Assembly: GCF_022539665.2 (NCBI RefSeq)
Contig: NC_081334.1
Span: 5,054,424-5,118,423 of the forward strand
DNA: 64,000 nt
Reading direction: 5' to 3'
Source of the DNA: Daphnia carinata
Lineage: Eukaryota; Arthropoda; Branchiopoda; Diplostraca; Daphniidae
Within the stretch, counting starts at the first letter, position 1, and each line of letters opens with the position of its first letter. Under the pieces are notes generated by a model. That model saw only the letters and a list, made by a program, of their open reading frames with translations, had not been told where the DNA came from and searched no databases. This document shows, piece after piece, positions 23,658 to 53,297 of the stretch. The translations under genes were made by a program, and so were the position numbers.

Positions 23658-26600
23658 GATCGATGTGTCTTGATTGAAAAGACACGGGTCGATCATACAA
23701 CATCGCAATGATAAGCAGCGAGTTATAAAAAAAAAAAAAAAAGAAGAACGCAAAATGCCAACGAAAGGAACAACGTTTCATTAACGCCAGCGCGCATGTC
23801 GCCACCCCACAAACGATTTGAATAGCACATTGATTAGCTTTTTTATTTTTTTTTTGAAATAAGAAAACAACGTGTGTTTGAATTGCAATAATCAAAAAAA
23901 AAAAAAGGCTTGCCTTTTCTAATGCAGACGATGAAAATGGTAAGAACTTGGGATTCGGGAATTTCACACCAATGAACTGAACAAGGACGTCTAAACACAA
24001 TCCACTCGACACGGCCAGTGGAGACTCACTGTTCAAGCTAATAGTGGCAAGTCCTTAAAACTTGAATCAAGGAAGAACATTCAAGTAAAAAAAAAAAAAA
24101 AAAAAAAAAAAAGTGGTCCCCTCTTGGCTTTGCTCCTCCTCCTACGGTTCTTTATATTCTCCTCCTCTCAAACCATTTCAACTTCCTCCACCCAATCACC
24201 CTCCCTATTTTGATATCTCCCTATTTTCCTGATCGAAAAAGAAACGAGAGAGGAAAGAGAGGCCCACGAGAAACAGACTGTAAAAGAAAAAGAAAAACTA
24301 CAAATAATATAACACAACAATTTGTTGTTGTTTTTTTTTTAGAGGATTTAAAAAAACAAAACAAAAAAAAGGGACAAAAACTGGGCAGAGATGAACGATG
24401 TGCCGCTCGTTTGCCCATCTCGCAACCTCTTTCATGAATCGTTGTTCTCTTGCGCCACTCTCACAGTCGACCTTGTCAAAAAGATGTTGGAAAAATTCTT
24501 CCCGCTGCGACCGTGATGTGTGTGTGTGTGTGTTGTCTAAGAGGTTTGTCTGGAAATCCAACACCGACTGCAATCCCGCCTGCACACGCGGCCAGTCGAG
24601 AGAAAATGCAGTTGCGGGCCAGCAATGGCCACTACGCCATTCGTCAAAAGTCAGCCGAGGTCGATCTCGACGCCACGAATCGCTCAAAAGGAAAACATTC
24701 ACAGAAAAAAACAAAAACAAAATAATAAAAGAAATCGTGTTCTTGTGGGAGGCCCGTTCGAGTATGAAATTCGGCTCCGCCATGCGTAATTTTTAAATAC
24801 GCGGCTATTGACTTTGGCCCGTCCATTCATCCCTCGTGTTCATTCATCGTTTCAAACGCCTTTCAAAAAAAAAAACACAAAAAAACGAGAGACAAAATGG
24901 AAGGTGATCAAGGTGAACTTATTTGCCTTCTCTTTTTTTTTGTTTTTTTTTTCCGGATGATGTGATAAAGGAGGCAAACGACGTGGCAACATCGGTTCCA
25001 TAATAATAATCATCATCATTCACGATAGGCTGCAGGCGTTCGTTTACGTCATCCCTCCGAGTTGGCTTTCATATCGCCCTAGTCGGGATGTGAATCACTT
25101 TGAAAATGATCTGCCCTCGTTTTCTCCTCTCCTTTTCCCTTTGCCCACCGACATTTTTTTTTTTTTTTCTCGTCCAAAAACAGCCGTCGGCTAACGGCCA
25201 AAGCCAAAAGGCGATCGATGTCAATCAGAAGAAAAAAAGAAAAAAAAAAAAAAAAAAAAAAAAGAAGCCGATGGCCGCCACCAACACACACAAAAAAATC
25301 TCATCCAAGATCAGACTCGTCCAAGTCGATAAAAGTCGGAAAAAAAAAAAAAACAGCGACCTGGTTCGACCTTTTCTTGTACTTGTTTTGAATCAAACGT
25401 TCCTCGAATCCAATCAACTGTACGGTATACCTGTCTTGGCCTCAATAACTGAAATCATCCCCCCAAAAAAACAAACAAAAAAAACTCAGCACCCCTTTTT
25501 CAAGGCGTTCCCAAACTCCTCCCCAAAATTGAATTAGCAGTTAAAAACAAAATGGAATAAAAATTCCGATTGCTACGGTGACACATTGTTTGAGGTACTT
25601 TGGGGCTTGAAAAACCAAAATTAATTGCTTCCAAAATAAATAAATAAAAAAAGAAAAAGAAGGTTCGTTTTCATCGCCGTGGTAGTGAGAAACGGCTTCG
25701 CATTCCCAGTGCTAGAGAATGATTGTATAGCCCCCTTTAGACTTAATTAATGAGCTCCCAAACGATAACAGATGGAGGGCCAGTGTGTCACTGAATCACA
25801 CACGTTGTTTGAATCTCTAAACACATTTCAACGGGTTTTCGTTCACTTTCGAAAATAAACGCAATCAAGATGAACGCGGACGCATCGAGCAGACGAAACG
25901 CACGGGGGGTGAAAGTTGGGCCAATCAAAAAAAAAAACGCGCCTTCCCAATTTCATTCCCCCCCCCCCTACCTCTTTTCTTGTTCGTTTGATAGAGAACC
26001 CAAAATAAAAAAAAAAAAAAAAAAGTAAGAATTTGGGAATCGATAAAAAAGATATGCGACACACACACACACACACACACACGAACAACGTTCCTTCACG
26101 AGCGACCCCATCACGTCGGTTGGCTTGTTGTTGTTAAGAGGAGCGGGTAGGGGGAAACAAAGGGTAGGGAAAACAAACGACGAACATAAATATAGTATAT
26201 CCTTATAGGATGATAGAAAAATTGACGTCGTCGAGAATGGCCGCGATTGGAGCGCACGTGCCCCTGAACGGAACGGGGCGAATGGGGGCTACGTTGAAAC
26301 AACCAAGCCCCGACCTGCATTCATTTGACGTCTAACCCTAATCGTGAATTATACAGCGCGTACAGATACAGCGATCCTTTGGCCCACCTGACAAGTCCCG
26401 ACATCCCAAGAGGAGAAAAAAAAATACGTCACGAAAAATGAAACGTGAAATGAATATCGGGTTTTTGTAAAGGGATTACCTTGCAACTTGACTTGACGTA
26501 GTCGCATCCAGATGCGCTCCACCGTTTCGCCCGTCGAAGAGCATTTCAATTTTTCACTTAAACTTCGTCCGAAAATGAACCGCCGCTTCTCACCGGCCAT
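17071..26600 (-). CDS. cv-c: DLC/crossveinless-c family RhoGAP (SAM - Ser-rich - RhoGAP - START), short isoform
   Basis: Exons, high to low: 26480-26600, 21267-21338, 20958-21103, 19474-20864, 19120-19364, 18698-19048, 18076-18545, 17845-17996, 17267-17722, 17071-17191. Summed length 3525 bases, 1174 residues, no internal stop. SAM spans about residues 41-100 (TEACRWLRATGFPQYAQMYEDWQFPLDL, then LQALFRRLATLNRMAKL). A DLC signature follows (DESEDEDQECALSDQWTFQR). The Ser-rich region to about residue 658 includes SFRRSSSERLKHG, LLRRMESL and RWHSFRRSS. RhoGAP starts about residue 659 (PDYKDKSMFGVPLSV) with the arginine finger in GLFRKSGVRSRI (about residue 701) and LPEALMTNKLSETF. START ends with GKCRLVHLSRVD and SPDWYNKHYGH. 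In flies the protein turns off Rho1 near the plasma membrane during epithelial shape change. A poly-Ser/Gly insert sits right after the GAP motif CLAPSLFHL. The 5.1 kb intron before the SAM exon is unusual here. Confidence 0.94.
21339..26479 (-). other. Large intron upstream of the SAM exon
   Basis: This 5.1 kb intron carries many A or T runs (21209-21238, 24086-24112), a CGA run (21676-21705), a CAA run (about 22425-22454), an AG run (23059-23088) and an AC run (26059-26082). I found no exon with paired splice sites. The plus and minus open frames here follow the repeats. Confidence 0.6.
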
Positions 26601-27299
26601 TTTTTTTTTGTTTTTTTTTTTTTTAAACTAACGTTCGACCATCAATTGAACATTCAACCAAAAAAAAAAAAAACAAGACAAAACAAAGAATGCGGCTGCA
26701 AGACGGAGCCGAGACTGGTGCGATCATGGCCGAACGACGTCGTACCAAATAGCCGATGATCTTTCGATTGCCTTTTAGCCTTAGCCTCTCTCTCTCTCTC
26801 TCTCTCTCGACGTCGTCTGTTTTTGCGAGTCGTTCGAGACACGCGCACTGACACGACAGATTCAAAAAAAAAAAAAAATATATAAGACAAGCCGCTTGAC
26901 TGAGTGGATTGTGTGACTTGCGCGCACGTGCCCATCATCACTCACTATCGCATTTATAAGAAGAAGAAGAAAAAAAAAAAAAGCGATCCTCTTGATCCTT
27001 CACCTCTTTCTCGGAAAATGGCATCATTTTCAAATGAAAGTGTACGTCGTCTAAAGCGAAGCTCGTTTAGACACCAACGAGCAATTGGAAGCTCAAATCA
27101 ACGATGCATGTCGAAAAAAAAAAAAAAACAAAAAAAAAAAAAAAAAAAAGACACGGCGGATAATGGTAGCAACCAAATAATAATCGCATGGCTAATGCTA
27201 ATGAAAAACGGCGCGTTTCACGTCGACGTCGGACCATAATGAACAATGAAAGAAGGAAAGAAGGAAAGAAGGAAAGAAAAAACAGGCGGATGAGCTTAC
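26601..27299 (-). promoter_or_regulatory. Inferred promoter and 5' UTR region of the short RhoGAP isoform
   Basis: The short-form ATG at 26600 needs a promoter within or beyond this 0.7 kb, which is also intronic for the long form. It contains a CT run (26787-26809), GCGCACGTGC at 26921-26930 (E-box core CACGTG), and poly-A tracts. No TATA box is evident. Confidence 0.35.
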
Positions 27300-43312
<16,013 letters not shown>

Positions 43313-46300
43313 CTTTCTTTTGTAATTATTATTTTGTTATTTTCTTGGTTGAAAAAAGAAAATCTCAGTTTCCTTTGTGTCGGGGTCTCGTATTTCCGAC
43401 TGGAACACGAAAAATCCTGAAATCGGCGCTTGGAAAGAAAAAAGTTCAACACGACGATGAGAATAAACCGACGTCGAAGGCGGCCAAATGTCTCGTTGCC
43501 TCCATGCGATTCCCTTTGGCAGTTATGGAACGGATCGCCATCTGGCCGTCGTCTCCATCCAGGGGACTACCCGATCGAATCGGCCGCATTCTTTCCCACC
43601 TCTCTAGTAAACACACAAAAATAAATCAATAAAAAAAAGAAAAGAAAAATTAATAATTTATTTTCGAAAAATAGCCAATCCATAAAAAAAAGAAGAAAAA
43701 AAAGAGGGGGATCCTATTTTTTTTATTGGAAAAGGATTGCAGGTGTTTAGACATCTAAATTTATTCATCGTTCGAAAAATAAAATAAAACAAAAGAGTGG
43801 GAAATGGGCCGACAGCCATCAAAACAAAAACCCCAACGGTGTATAAACATGGCGACTTTCCTTTTTATTTTTTTCTTCAAGAATGTTAACAAAAGAAGAA
43901 CAAAACAAAACAAAAAAAAAAAAACAAACGCTTTTAAACATTTATATCGCCATCTTATGAATTGTTTGCCTTTTAATTTCCTGCTGGCAGAAAAAAAATC
44001 CTGTAAAAGGAAAAGAGCAAACAGGGAAGGGCTCCCCCCCCCTCGCTCACTGGCGAGCTCCAACGGGATATGAGCTCGTCTGCTCGGCTCGTTACGTTCA
44101 CTTCACGACCGACTGGTTTCCTAATTAAACTTTTGTGTGCTTCTGCCCTTTTCAACTGATGAATAAAAGAAGGAAGCCACCAGTCTACCAAGTAGACAAA
44201 GAATAGAACGAGCAAAGTCATTATCAAGAGCGAGACGTTTCAATGCCTTGTTGCCTCTTGGAAAGAATCATTCAGTTTTTGTTTTTTTTTCGGCAGAAAA
44301 AAAAAAAAAACAGTTGATGAACGCATGACCGGCTCAACTGGCCAGTCACCAACCACGAAAAAAAAAATACAAAAGCGACGAACTTGGAGATTTGAACAAA
44401 TAAAAATAGAGAAAGTTTTGTTGTTTTTCTTGGATTTTTGGAACAGGTAAATTCCAGTTAACTTTAAGTTGATTGTTGTAGGAAAAAAAATAAAGGGGGG
44501 GGAGGGAGACAATGTTCCCAACCGGATGTTGCGTTTGTCAATCGTAAAACAACAACAACAACAACAAAAGAAGGTGGGTAGCCCAACCAAAAAGGGAACG
44601 TGTGCGTGATGAACGATAGGAGCGTGACGTCACGCACCCTTTTACAATTGAAATGTATGGGGGGGGGGGGGTCAACGCTACCGATAGTTTTAGACTATTA
44701 AACATAAGTGACGGCCTTTCTTTTCGAATTCGTTCCATTGCGTCCATCGAAAAAATGGCGCCCGTGAGAGACACCTGGTGGCGCTTCAAAAGCGTCAGAA
44801 TGAATTTTTCAAATGTGATTGAATAAGAAAAAAGAAAATAGATTCTCGGGCCCACACACCACGACACAACAAAGTAGAAACAATTTTTTTGTTCGACCTA
44901 ACGGCTAAAAGAAAATCCAACACTTGATAGAGTCCCCTTCGGCCTCTCTTCTTTTCAAGTATACAACACGTACTGACTCTATCAGGTGTTAATAACACAC
45001 ATCTCTCTCTCTCTCTCTCTCTTTCTTTTTTGCCCCCCTCTCGCCCTTTAAAACCAATGGGGAAGAAGAGAGAAAAAGAAACTCGGAGGGAGAACATAAC
45101 ATTCAAAACGTTGACGTTCCGTGAAGTTCAACTGCGAGCACCACAAGAGGGGAGAACGTCACTTGAAGAAGAAAAAAAAACTGATTGTCGGCTACAAAAA
45201 AAAAAAAAAAAAAAGCCCCAAAATATTCAATAACAAAAAGAAAAAAGTTATTTTCATCCTCATAAGAATTTTTCTGTTTGCCCTGTCATTTTCTGATCCC
45301 TGCCCCCTCTCCCTCTGCGTTTCCACAACAGCAAACAGACGATCATCATTTGATTTTAAACGAAAAGTGTAATTTCAAATATTGGGAGTTACCAAGGCAA
45401 CCAGCCACAACGTAAAAATAAAACAACAAACCTTCAAGGGTTCTTTAGAAAAAAAAAAAAAACATTTCCCTGTTTTTTTTTGTTTTTTTTCCGAGACCGG
45501 AAAACCGTGCTGTGCCGCCGCTCACACACACGAGTGTATACACATTAAACGACAGACGAGAACAAGGGGAGGGGAGACAAGGGCGTACTAGACGTAATGC
45601 AGTCGGGGGAAAAAAAAACCCCGAAAAATTACACGTAAATAAGAAACGAGTCCATTTCCGTTTTATACTGCAGTGTGTACCGTTATTGATCACCAACGTG
45701 TGACACGACATATGCAAATGCCTCTACGTGGGTTATCTCAAGTCTATTTTTCTTTTTGTGCAATGACGTCATCTTTGGAGATTCGGACGCTGGGATCGTC
45801 ACAATCAACAATTCTCTTCGTTTTTTTTTTCTAAACTTTCCTTATCTTTGTAGGAAAAAAAAAAAACGTTTCTCTCTACTTTCATCGGCTATTTTTGTTG
45901 ATTCTCTTCTCTTTCGCTTGACTCTCTGATGACGTCACCCCCCCCCCCCCAAAAAAAAAATGTTTAAACGTTCGAAAAACACCTGTCTCGTTTTTTTTTT
46001 GTTTTTTTTATTTGTTCAGGGTATTTTCATTATGCTGATTAGCAGTGACAACTTAGCTGGCTACTACTGGAGCATAAATAATAACAAAACAAAAAAAAAA
46101 AAATTCCTACGGCCGATAGGACAGCAGACAAGGTGCAAAGTTCTTGTATCGTTTGATTTTAATACGATTTTCAATCAAAGAAAGAGGAGATACGGTTCAT
46201 CAAAGCGATAAAATTCCAGGGGCCGATTTACGCGATAGACAACAAATAAATGCAAAGTTCACATCTGGCAAAAAAAAAAAAATTAGAGGAGAAAAAACGG

Positions 46301-49300
46301 GGGGATCCGAAACGAAATTCGACAGTTGAGCCTTCGTCACGCTGCAAACGTTTCGTGAAATTTCAGCCCAAATAAAACGGAATACAAAAAGGCGGAAGCG
46401 GTTTCGCGTCAAAATAGTCAAACAAAACATTCTATTAATGGATGAAAATGTTGTGCAGCTGTTTGTCCGTGCGACACAACAAAACGCTGGCCAACAACAA
46501 CAACTTGAACGTCGGCCGAAATAAAGGGGGGTGTGTTTCTCGAATGAACTAGGTCGTGACATTTCATTTTCCAAAAAAAAAAAAAAATTGACTTACACAC
46601 AATCATCGCGTTTCGAATTACATTGTCGTTTTGTTTGTTTGTTTTTTTTCTTTTTTTCCTCTTATTTCAGAAATGCGTTCCAAAATCCGAAATTCTTTCT
46701 GCTATCCGATTTTGGTTGTTGAAAACTCACCAATGTTCCGCGTTCACAAATGACCGAAGAAGCAACTCTTTCGCACTCGCATTAAACCCTGAGAAAAAAA
46801 AAAAAAAAGCAACGCACTTTACGACTCGGCACGAAGAAAAAAAAAAACAACCGACCAATTCCGTCCAGGGTCTGGAACACGACTGACTAGCCAAACGTCG
46901 TCCGCGTTCAAAAAATAAAAAATGAATCCTCTGTGGGTGGTGGAAAGGCTCACACACAGCCCAAAGCCACCAGTTGGTTCGTTGTGTAGTTTAAACACAT
47001 ATCCCCCCCCCCCCTCTCTTCCTTCACGGCCCGCCTTATCCGCCCTGAAACTATTGGGAGGGAGAGAGAGGGGGGGGGGGGACTTTTCTTTACATATCGA
47101 TAGCAGCGCCGCCGTTGAACATTTGTGTGCGACCGATGCGTCCCCGCGAAAAAAAAAAAAAAAAAAGGTGGGGGGAACTTCGTGATCAGCTGACGTGATC
47201 GACCGGGGAAAAAAAAATGACAACGGACCGCCCCAACACAAGGACACGGCGATTGCCGTAAATTTCAGAAAAAGTCTAGCGGCGACTTGTTTTTTTTTTT
47301 TTTAAAAAAAGAGAAACGCAAGCACCGCACAATATAAACGACGTCAACGAGCCTCACGACCATGAAAAAATCAAATTGAAGTACATTAACAAAATCGATA
47401 GGGCCAATCAGCATTTTCGTTATCTCCACCGATTTCAATAAAAAACAAAAAAAAAATCTTGAAACAAGAAGGGTCAAATAATTTTCGTCATTTCAAACAG
47501 GAAAACAAAAATGTTTTCCATGAATTTCAAACCTTGTCACCGATTGAATAACTAAATGGAAATCATCTGGAGAAGGTGAAAGCGGATGACGGCTACCAAC
47601 AACAGGTGATACATCATTTGTTTTTGAAACATTCCCCCCCCCCCCTTGTCTCTTGCTTATACCACACGTACACCATACAGACACTGAAAATGATCATCAC
47701 AAAGAATCCGCTCACGGCTGGAAAGGAAAGAAATGTTTTTTGTTTTTTTTTATCGAAAAAAAAAAAAGGAAGCGACCGACCTTGCCGGTTGGTTAGTCGA
47801 GCGCGACGTCACACAGGATTCTCAACAGGCGGCGTGAGTCCATTCAAGGCCGTCCAAATCATATGGCAGCCAATAGGGGCTGCTCTTATTTTATTTCCCC
47901 CCCCCCTCGATTTGCTCCATCACGCGCAATCGTCGGAGCACAGACGGCAAAAATGATTTTTTTGTTATCGCTCACGTACGGGCTCCGTTTGATTCAGGAA
48001 TGCATTGCAGCTGCGCACTTTCGGCCAGAACCACGAGATGCGTTTTTCAAACGCAGCACACCTTCCTGTCCGTCTCCATCGTTTTTTCCCATTCAACATT
48101 TTATCTCGTCTGCAAAGCGACTTTTGGTCGAAACGAGAGGAAATCGAAGAAGATCGAATTTCGGTTCGACAAAAAAAAAAAAAAAAAAAAAACCGACGAT
48201 GCCACATATCCGGTCTTTTCTATTTAGCCGAAATGCAATGACCCCTAACTATTCAAAAAGGCGGAGACCGCGCCCAGCAAAAATAAAAAAAAAAAAAAAA
48301 AAAGAAGAAGGGGGCGGTTGTGTGATATGAAAAAAAAAAGAAGGTTCGTGCATCCAAAAGCGAAACGAAGCGGAGAATTGCAAAAACAGTTCCTTATTTG
48401 GATGTTGGCATGACGACCTTATGGACATTTTGGCGGAGGGCGAAAAAAAAAAAAAAAATTGTGCGTCGATGGCGCAAACGACCGAACGCAAAAGGGCACA
48501 CAACACACTATGAGTAATCGAAAATCGTGCGTGTTGGTCCCGATGTGAGAAACAACCAAAATGGCGATATTTCAGCAGCTGATTCATCGTTCCAGCCGTC
48601 AAATGACGTCATGACTTGCAGCTGTCTATTTAGTGGCACGAGAGGAAAAAAAAGAAGAAAAAAAACAACAAAAAACAAACGCGAAATTCAAAAGCGGTCG
48701 TAGTCATTTCAACACAAACATTCAACTCTTTTTTTGAACATTTTATTTTGTTATTGACTGGGTCTAAATTTAAAAAATGTATAACGACTTTCCGCCTCTT
48801 TGCTGGGAACAAACAAACAAAAACTGGCACAGATGCGGGCCGAAAGAAAAAATCAATTACGACGGTACTACACCCAACCCCCCCCCCCTCGTTCGTCCAC
48901 AACCTTTGAACTGGGCCAGCCGGCTTTCATGTGATGGACGGGACGCAACAACATCCAACAACCTCATTAGTAGTAGCGAACCCCCACTCAATTGTCGAAA
49001 CGTGTTGCTGCGGTTGAAAATTGAAAACAACAAAACAGGGAAACGAAATCCTTTTCTAGAGCAGCAGATTCTAAAATTGGGTCTAACGGCTCTCTCTCTC
49101 TCTCTCTCTCTCTCCTCTTCGCTTCTGTCGTGGAAAGAAAAACAAAAGAAGAGCGAAAACGTTTCGTCAACTTGTCAACGACCTATCAAATGGGATTGAG
49201 ATAAGACCCGAGAGAAATACGACGCAGGACGCCAAAACAAAACTCAACGCCATCTATTGAGCAGCATCGTTTTAATTGAATAAAAATGTCATTTCTAAAG

Positions 49301-52300
49301 AAAACAGGACGTGGAATCAATAAGGATTGAACGACTATCGTTTTTTTTTTGTTTTCGAGGTTCGGGAGCATCGTTCAGACAAGAGGCGCTCAAACGATTG
49401 GGAAGAGAAAGTACCGAAAAAAAAGAAGACCTTGACGTGTGTTGTTCCCCCCCCCTTCTCTCGATTAAATTACCCGACGTCCGGCACAACAACGAAAAGA
49501 TAGTCCGTGGAAAAAAAACGTATAGGCAACAACTTTTGATATCTAAAAAGGTTTTCTTTTTTATATAGACAACATGTAGATTCTCAAAATGTTCAAAATG
49601 AGATTCAGGCTCTTTTGTGTGGCTATAATGCATTCAAAAATTGATATCGAACGACAACAAAACGAAATTCCATTCTATTCAATTGCGATCGAATAAAATG
49701 TTTTCAGAACGTACAAGGACATCGTTTTATCTTTTCAAAAAAAAAAAAAATGGGAAAAAGAAATTGGAGCGGCCAAAGAAGCTCAAATTTCCTCTTAGTG
49801 TAAATGGCCAATCGAACATTTTCGGTGCTCCATTTATTTTATTTTTTTGAGACGGGTGGGGGGGCATGTTTTTGTATTGATGAATTCCGATCCATCACCT
49901 TTTTTTTTACCGCTCTAACTTTTGTGCGTTCAAAAAAAAGAAGAAATGTGATCTCCGCCCTGCTACTCCTGTGAGAGAGAGAGAGAGAGAGAGAGAAATC
50001 CTCTGCTCTTTAAAATGACCCGTTTGACCTGGCGGAGAAAAGAGGGGCAGCTCGTGAGAAAGAGACACGGGCGGAGGGGGTTAACTTGAAGATTCCATCA
50101 TTTATCAAGGGAAATATTCTTTTTGAGAGAAGCCTTTTCAAAAAAAAAATAAAGACATTTAAAAAAAAAAAAAAAGAACGTGAGTAGGGGAATGTGTTTT
50201 TATCGCCCAGTCCAATAGACATGTCAAACTACAACATCATCTAGCCCCCAACTACTGGAACTCTACTGGACAAAAAAAAAAAAAAAAAATAAAGAGTTAA
50301 CCGAATACACACAAAAGTCGAGTGTGTGAGATGCTTATCGCAAAGCGACTGATAAACATGAAAAAAAAAAAAAAATCCCCATATTCTTTTTTTTTTCAAA
50401 ATGTTGCCAGTTGAAGGAGAGCAACACCACGATCTTTTGCTTCTTTCGTCTTGTACAAAAAAAAAAAACAAAAAAAAAAACGTAGAAAATAAAAAGGGAA
50501 ATCATCAAAAAGAATCTACATAGCGAGAAGAAACTGTTGGGTGTCTTGGAACAACTCCGTGGGGTGTCTTCGTCCCAAGAACCGTTTTTATTTTTCTCTT
50601 TTAAACTTAAAGAAACAAAAAATGGATATGCACTTCAGCATATAGGGGTGGCTTAAAGAGTTTGAAACCACCATATCCATCGAGAGAGAGCCCGGATCAG
50701 AGCAAATACAAAGATGAACCTCATTTTCCTCCTCCTTCCTTTGTGCTTTTTGTTTCTCCTCATTTTCAGCAGGCAATGAGAAAAAAACGATAGGGGAAAC
50801 GTTTGCCCTCCTACACTCGCTCTCAATTTTTGTTTGCGTTGAAAAAAAAAAAAAAAAAAGCTGGGAATAGTAATCATCGAGTCAAGCCGGCAAAGACAAA
50901 TGATGTCGAGGTGCCTTGTCTCTGCAACTTTTCATTCCAGAGGGGGAAAAAAAAAAATCCTTGCTGATTGCATCTCAAACTTTGATTGCTTTCCGAGATT
51001 TCGATTGCAAGACGGGGGGCTCTTTTTTTTTTTTTTTTTTTTAAGAAGGGGAATGATTCATGAACCAAATGGAGGGGGAAAAAAACTGTTAAGTCATCAA
51101 TACATTATTGGAAAGTGGTGGTAGCCTCGTAGTAGAAAGAGAAGGCAAAAATAGCGTTAAGAATCCGACACCCCCCCCCCCCTTAAGTTCTCTTGTTTCT
51201 ATTTCCTCAAACTGTTAAACCTCGTCTAGATTTCTAGCGTTTCCTCCAGTCCGCACAATTCCACACAAATTCTCTCTCTTTTTTTCCGAAAACTGTGAAG
51301 GATGGCGGCAAACGGAGCAACAAGAAAAAGGCCCACGTGCATACCATACGAGCGCCCGTGTCTGACGCGGACATTATGTCAGAGGGTGGTAAAACACACA
51401 CACACAAAAAGAAGAGACAGTAGTGTGTGTGTAAAAAGGACGAAAGAGAGAAAAAAAAAAAGGAAGGTGTACTCTATGGAGAAATGAAAAGAAGGTTAAG
51501 AACAGTGAGTTAGAGAAGAGAGGGGGGTCGTGAACTTTTCATCGGATCTGCGTTTCTTTCTTTAGTTCCGGACGGTTTTGGTGGGAGGGGGGAGAAAACG
51601 ATTTTTTTTTTCTTTAAGTTATAAAAGAAAAAGAAAAGTTTCTCTCCCCCCCCCAAACATAGAGGGGGGTTCTTTTTGGGTGGGTCGACAAAAAATAAAA
51701 ATTCTTTTGACCTTTTTCCCATTCAGAAAAAAAGGCAGAAAAAAAAAACAAAACAATTTTATTATCACACCGTGACAATTGCGACAATTCGGTAGAATCA
51801 ACAAAGATGGCGATCCAAATTGAGTGAAAAATAGCCGCCCCCCCCCCCCTGTTCTTTACCGATGAATGAAATCGTCTCGACTCAATTTCATAACAAATCA
51901 ATGAAAAATGCCTGAAAGAAAAAAAAAAAATCTTGTTCCCCAATTTCGTTTGATGCTCATTATAATAATTGACTCACACGCAGACACACGTTAAAGGAAA
52001 ACGAACGCAGATGATGGTCATTAGTTGAGAAATGCGGTAGGAGAGGAAACTGTGTAGGGAGGGGCCAAATGAGAACGCAACGAGTCAGACCCCAAATGAA
52101 CGTGTGTCCCGCTCAAAATATGTAGACACGGGCGCAATTTATACGCATGAAAAATGTATTCCAGTCTCCTAACTCCCCCCCACCTCTATTCAGATACTTT
52201 GTTATCATTACGAGACGATCTCCTTTTTGAAAAAGAAAAGTAGTCTAGCGGTATAATATTCAAATGAAGGACGAACTACCAAAACCTTGGAGGCAAAGCC

Positions 52301-52867
52301 CCGACTCATTTACGAGAACACCGATATTCCTTCAGTTCCAAAAATGTCGAAAATTTCATGTAATTTAAATCTCGTTTGATTATTCATAGACCGCCTCCGA
52401 TAGTCGTCAAATATTCAAATTTTTACTAGTTATACTGCCTAATTCAACAGAAAGAAGAATCAACAAGAGATCAGAAAAATGCCTGCTTTCATTTGCCCTC
52501 CACATTTCATGTTCAAGGAATAAATCAACAATTAAGTGTCGTATGAGATACGACCAAAACGGCCCTCACAATTAGTCTTCTTTTTTTTTTTTCAGCCACT
52601 GAAAAAAAAGACGATAAAAAAAAAAAAAAATCAAGAAAATTAGTTTTCGTGGAAGGTAAGTGGATGATGCGATGAGTCACCTGATGTCGCAAAATGGCCG
52701 CACAAAAGAAACTTTGTTACACATTTTTCACCCGCTTTTAAAGAAAACCAAAAACAAATCATTTCTTTTATATTGGTCAAAACGCTTTTAAGGAATGAGG
52801 TAGAAACGATGAATGATCCATCATTTCACACATCCCATTAGAGGCGGTCCTCGTGTGTGCACGACCC

Positions 52868-52899
<32 letters not shown>

Positions 52900-53264
52900 A
52901 TCGATACATATCGCGATGGGGAAGGAAGAAAACAAAAAGTTATCTACATTAGATTTTTGTTTTTTTTTTCCCATGGCCATTTCCCTACTACTAGAACTAC
53001 CCCCAGAAGAAAACACACACAATCGTGGTGAATAATAAATACGTTTGATAATTTATGGAGTCCCCCCTTCTGACTCTCTACCACCCTCTTTTGTGATCGT
53101 TTCGTCTGCTCTTCGTAGGCCTTTTGGCCAGATGTAAAAAGTAGTAAAAATGGGGGATGTGATTCTCTTCGTTTTTTTTGTTTTTTTTTAAGCAGAGAAT
53201 GCCACTCTTGTTTGAATGTCCCGCCCTCCAGCTGCATCATACACTAGCCATAGTTCTTTAACAC

Positions 53265-53297
<33 letters not shown>

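Noticed and set aside
52239-52280. tRNA-like GTAGTCTAGCGGTATAAT
   Set aside because: No matching B-box or cloverleaf arms.
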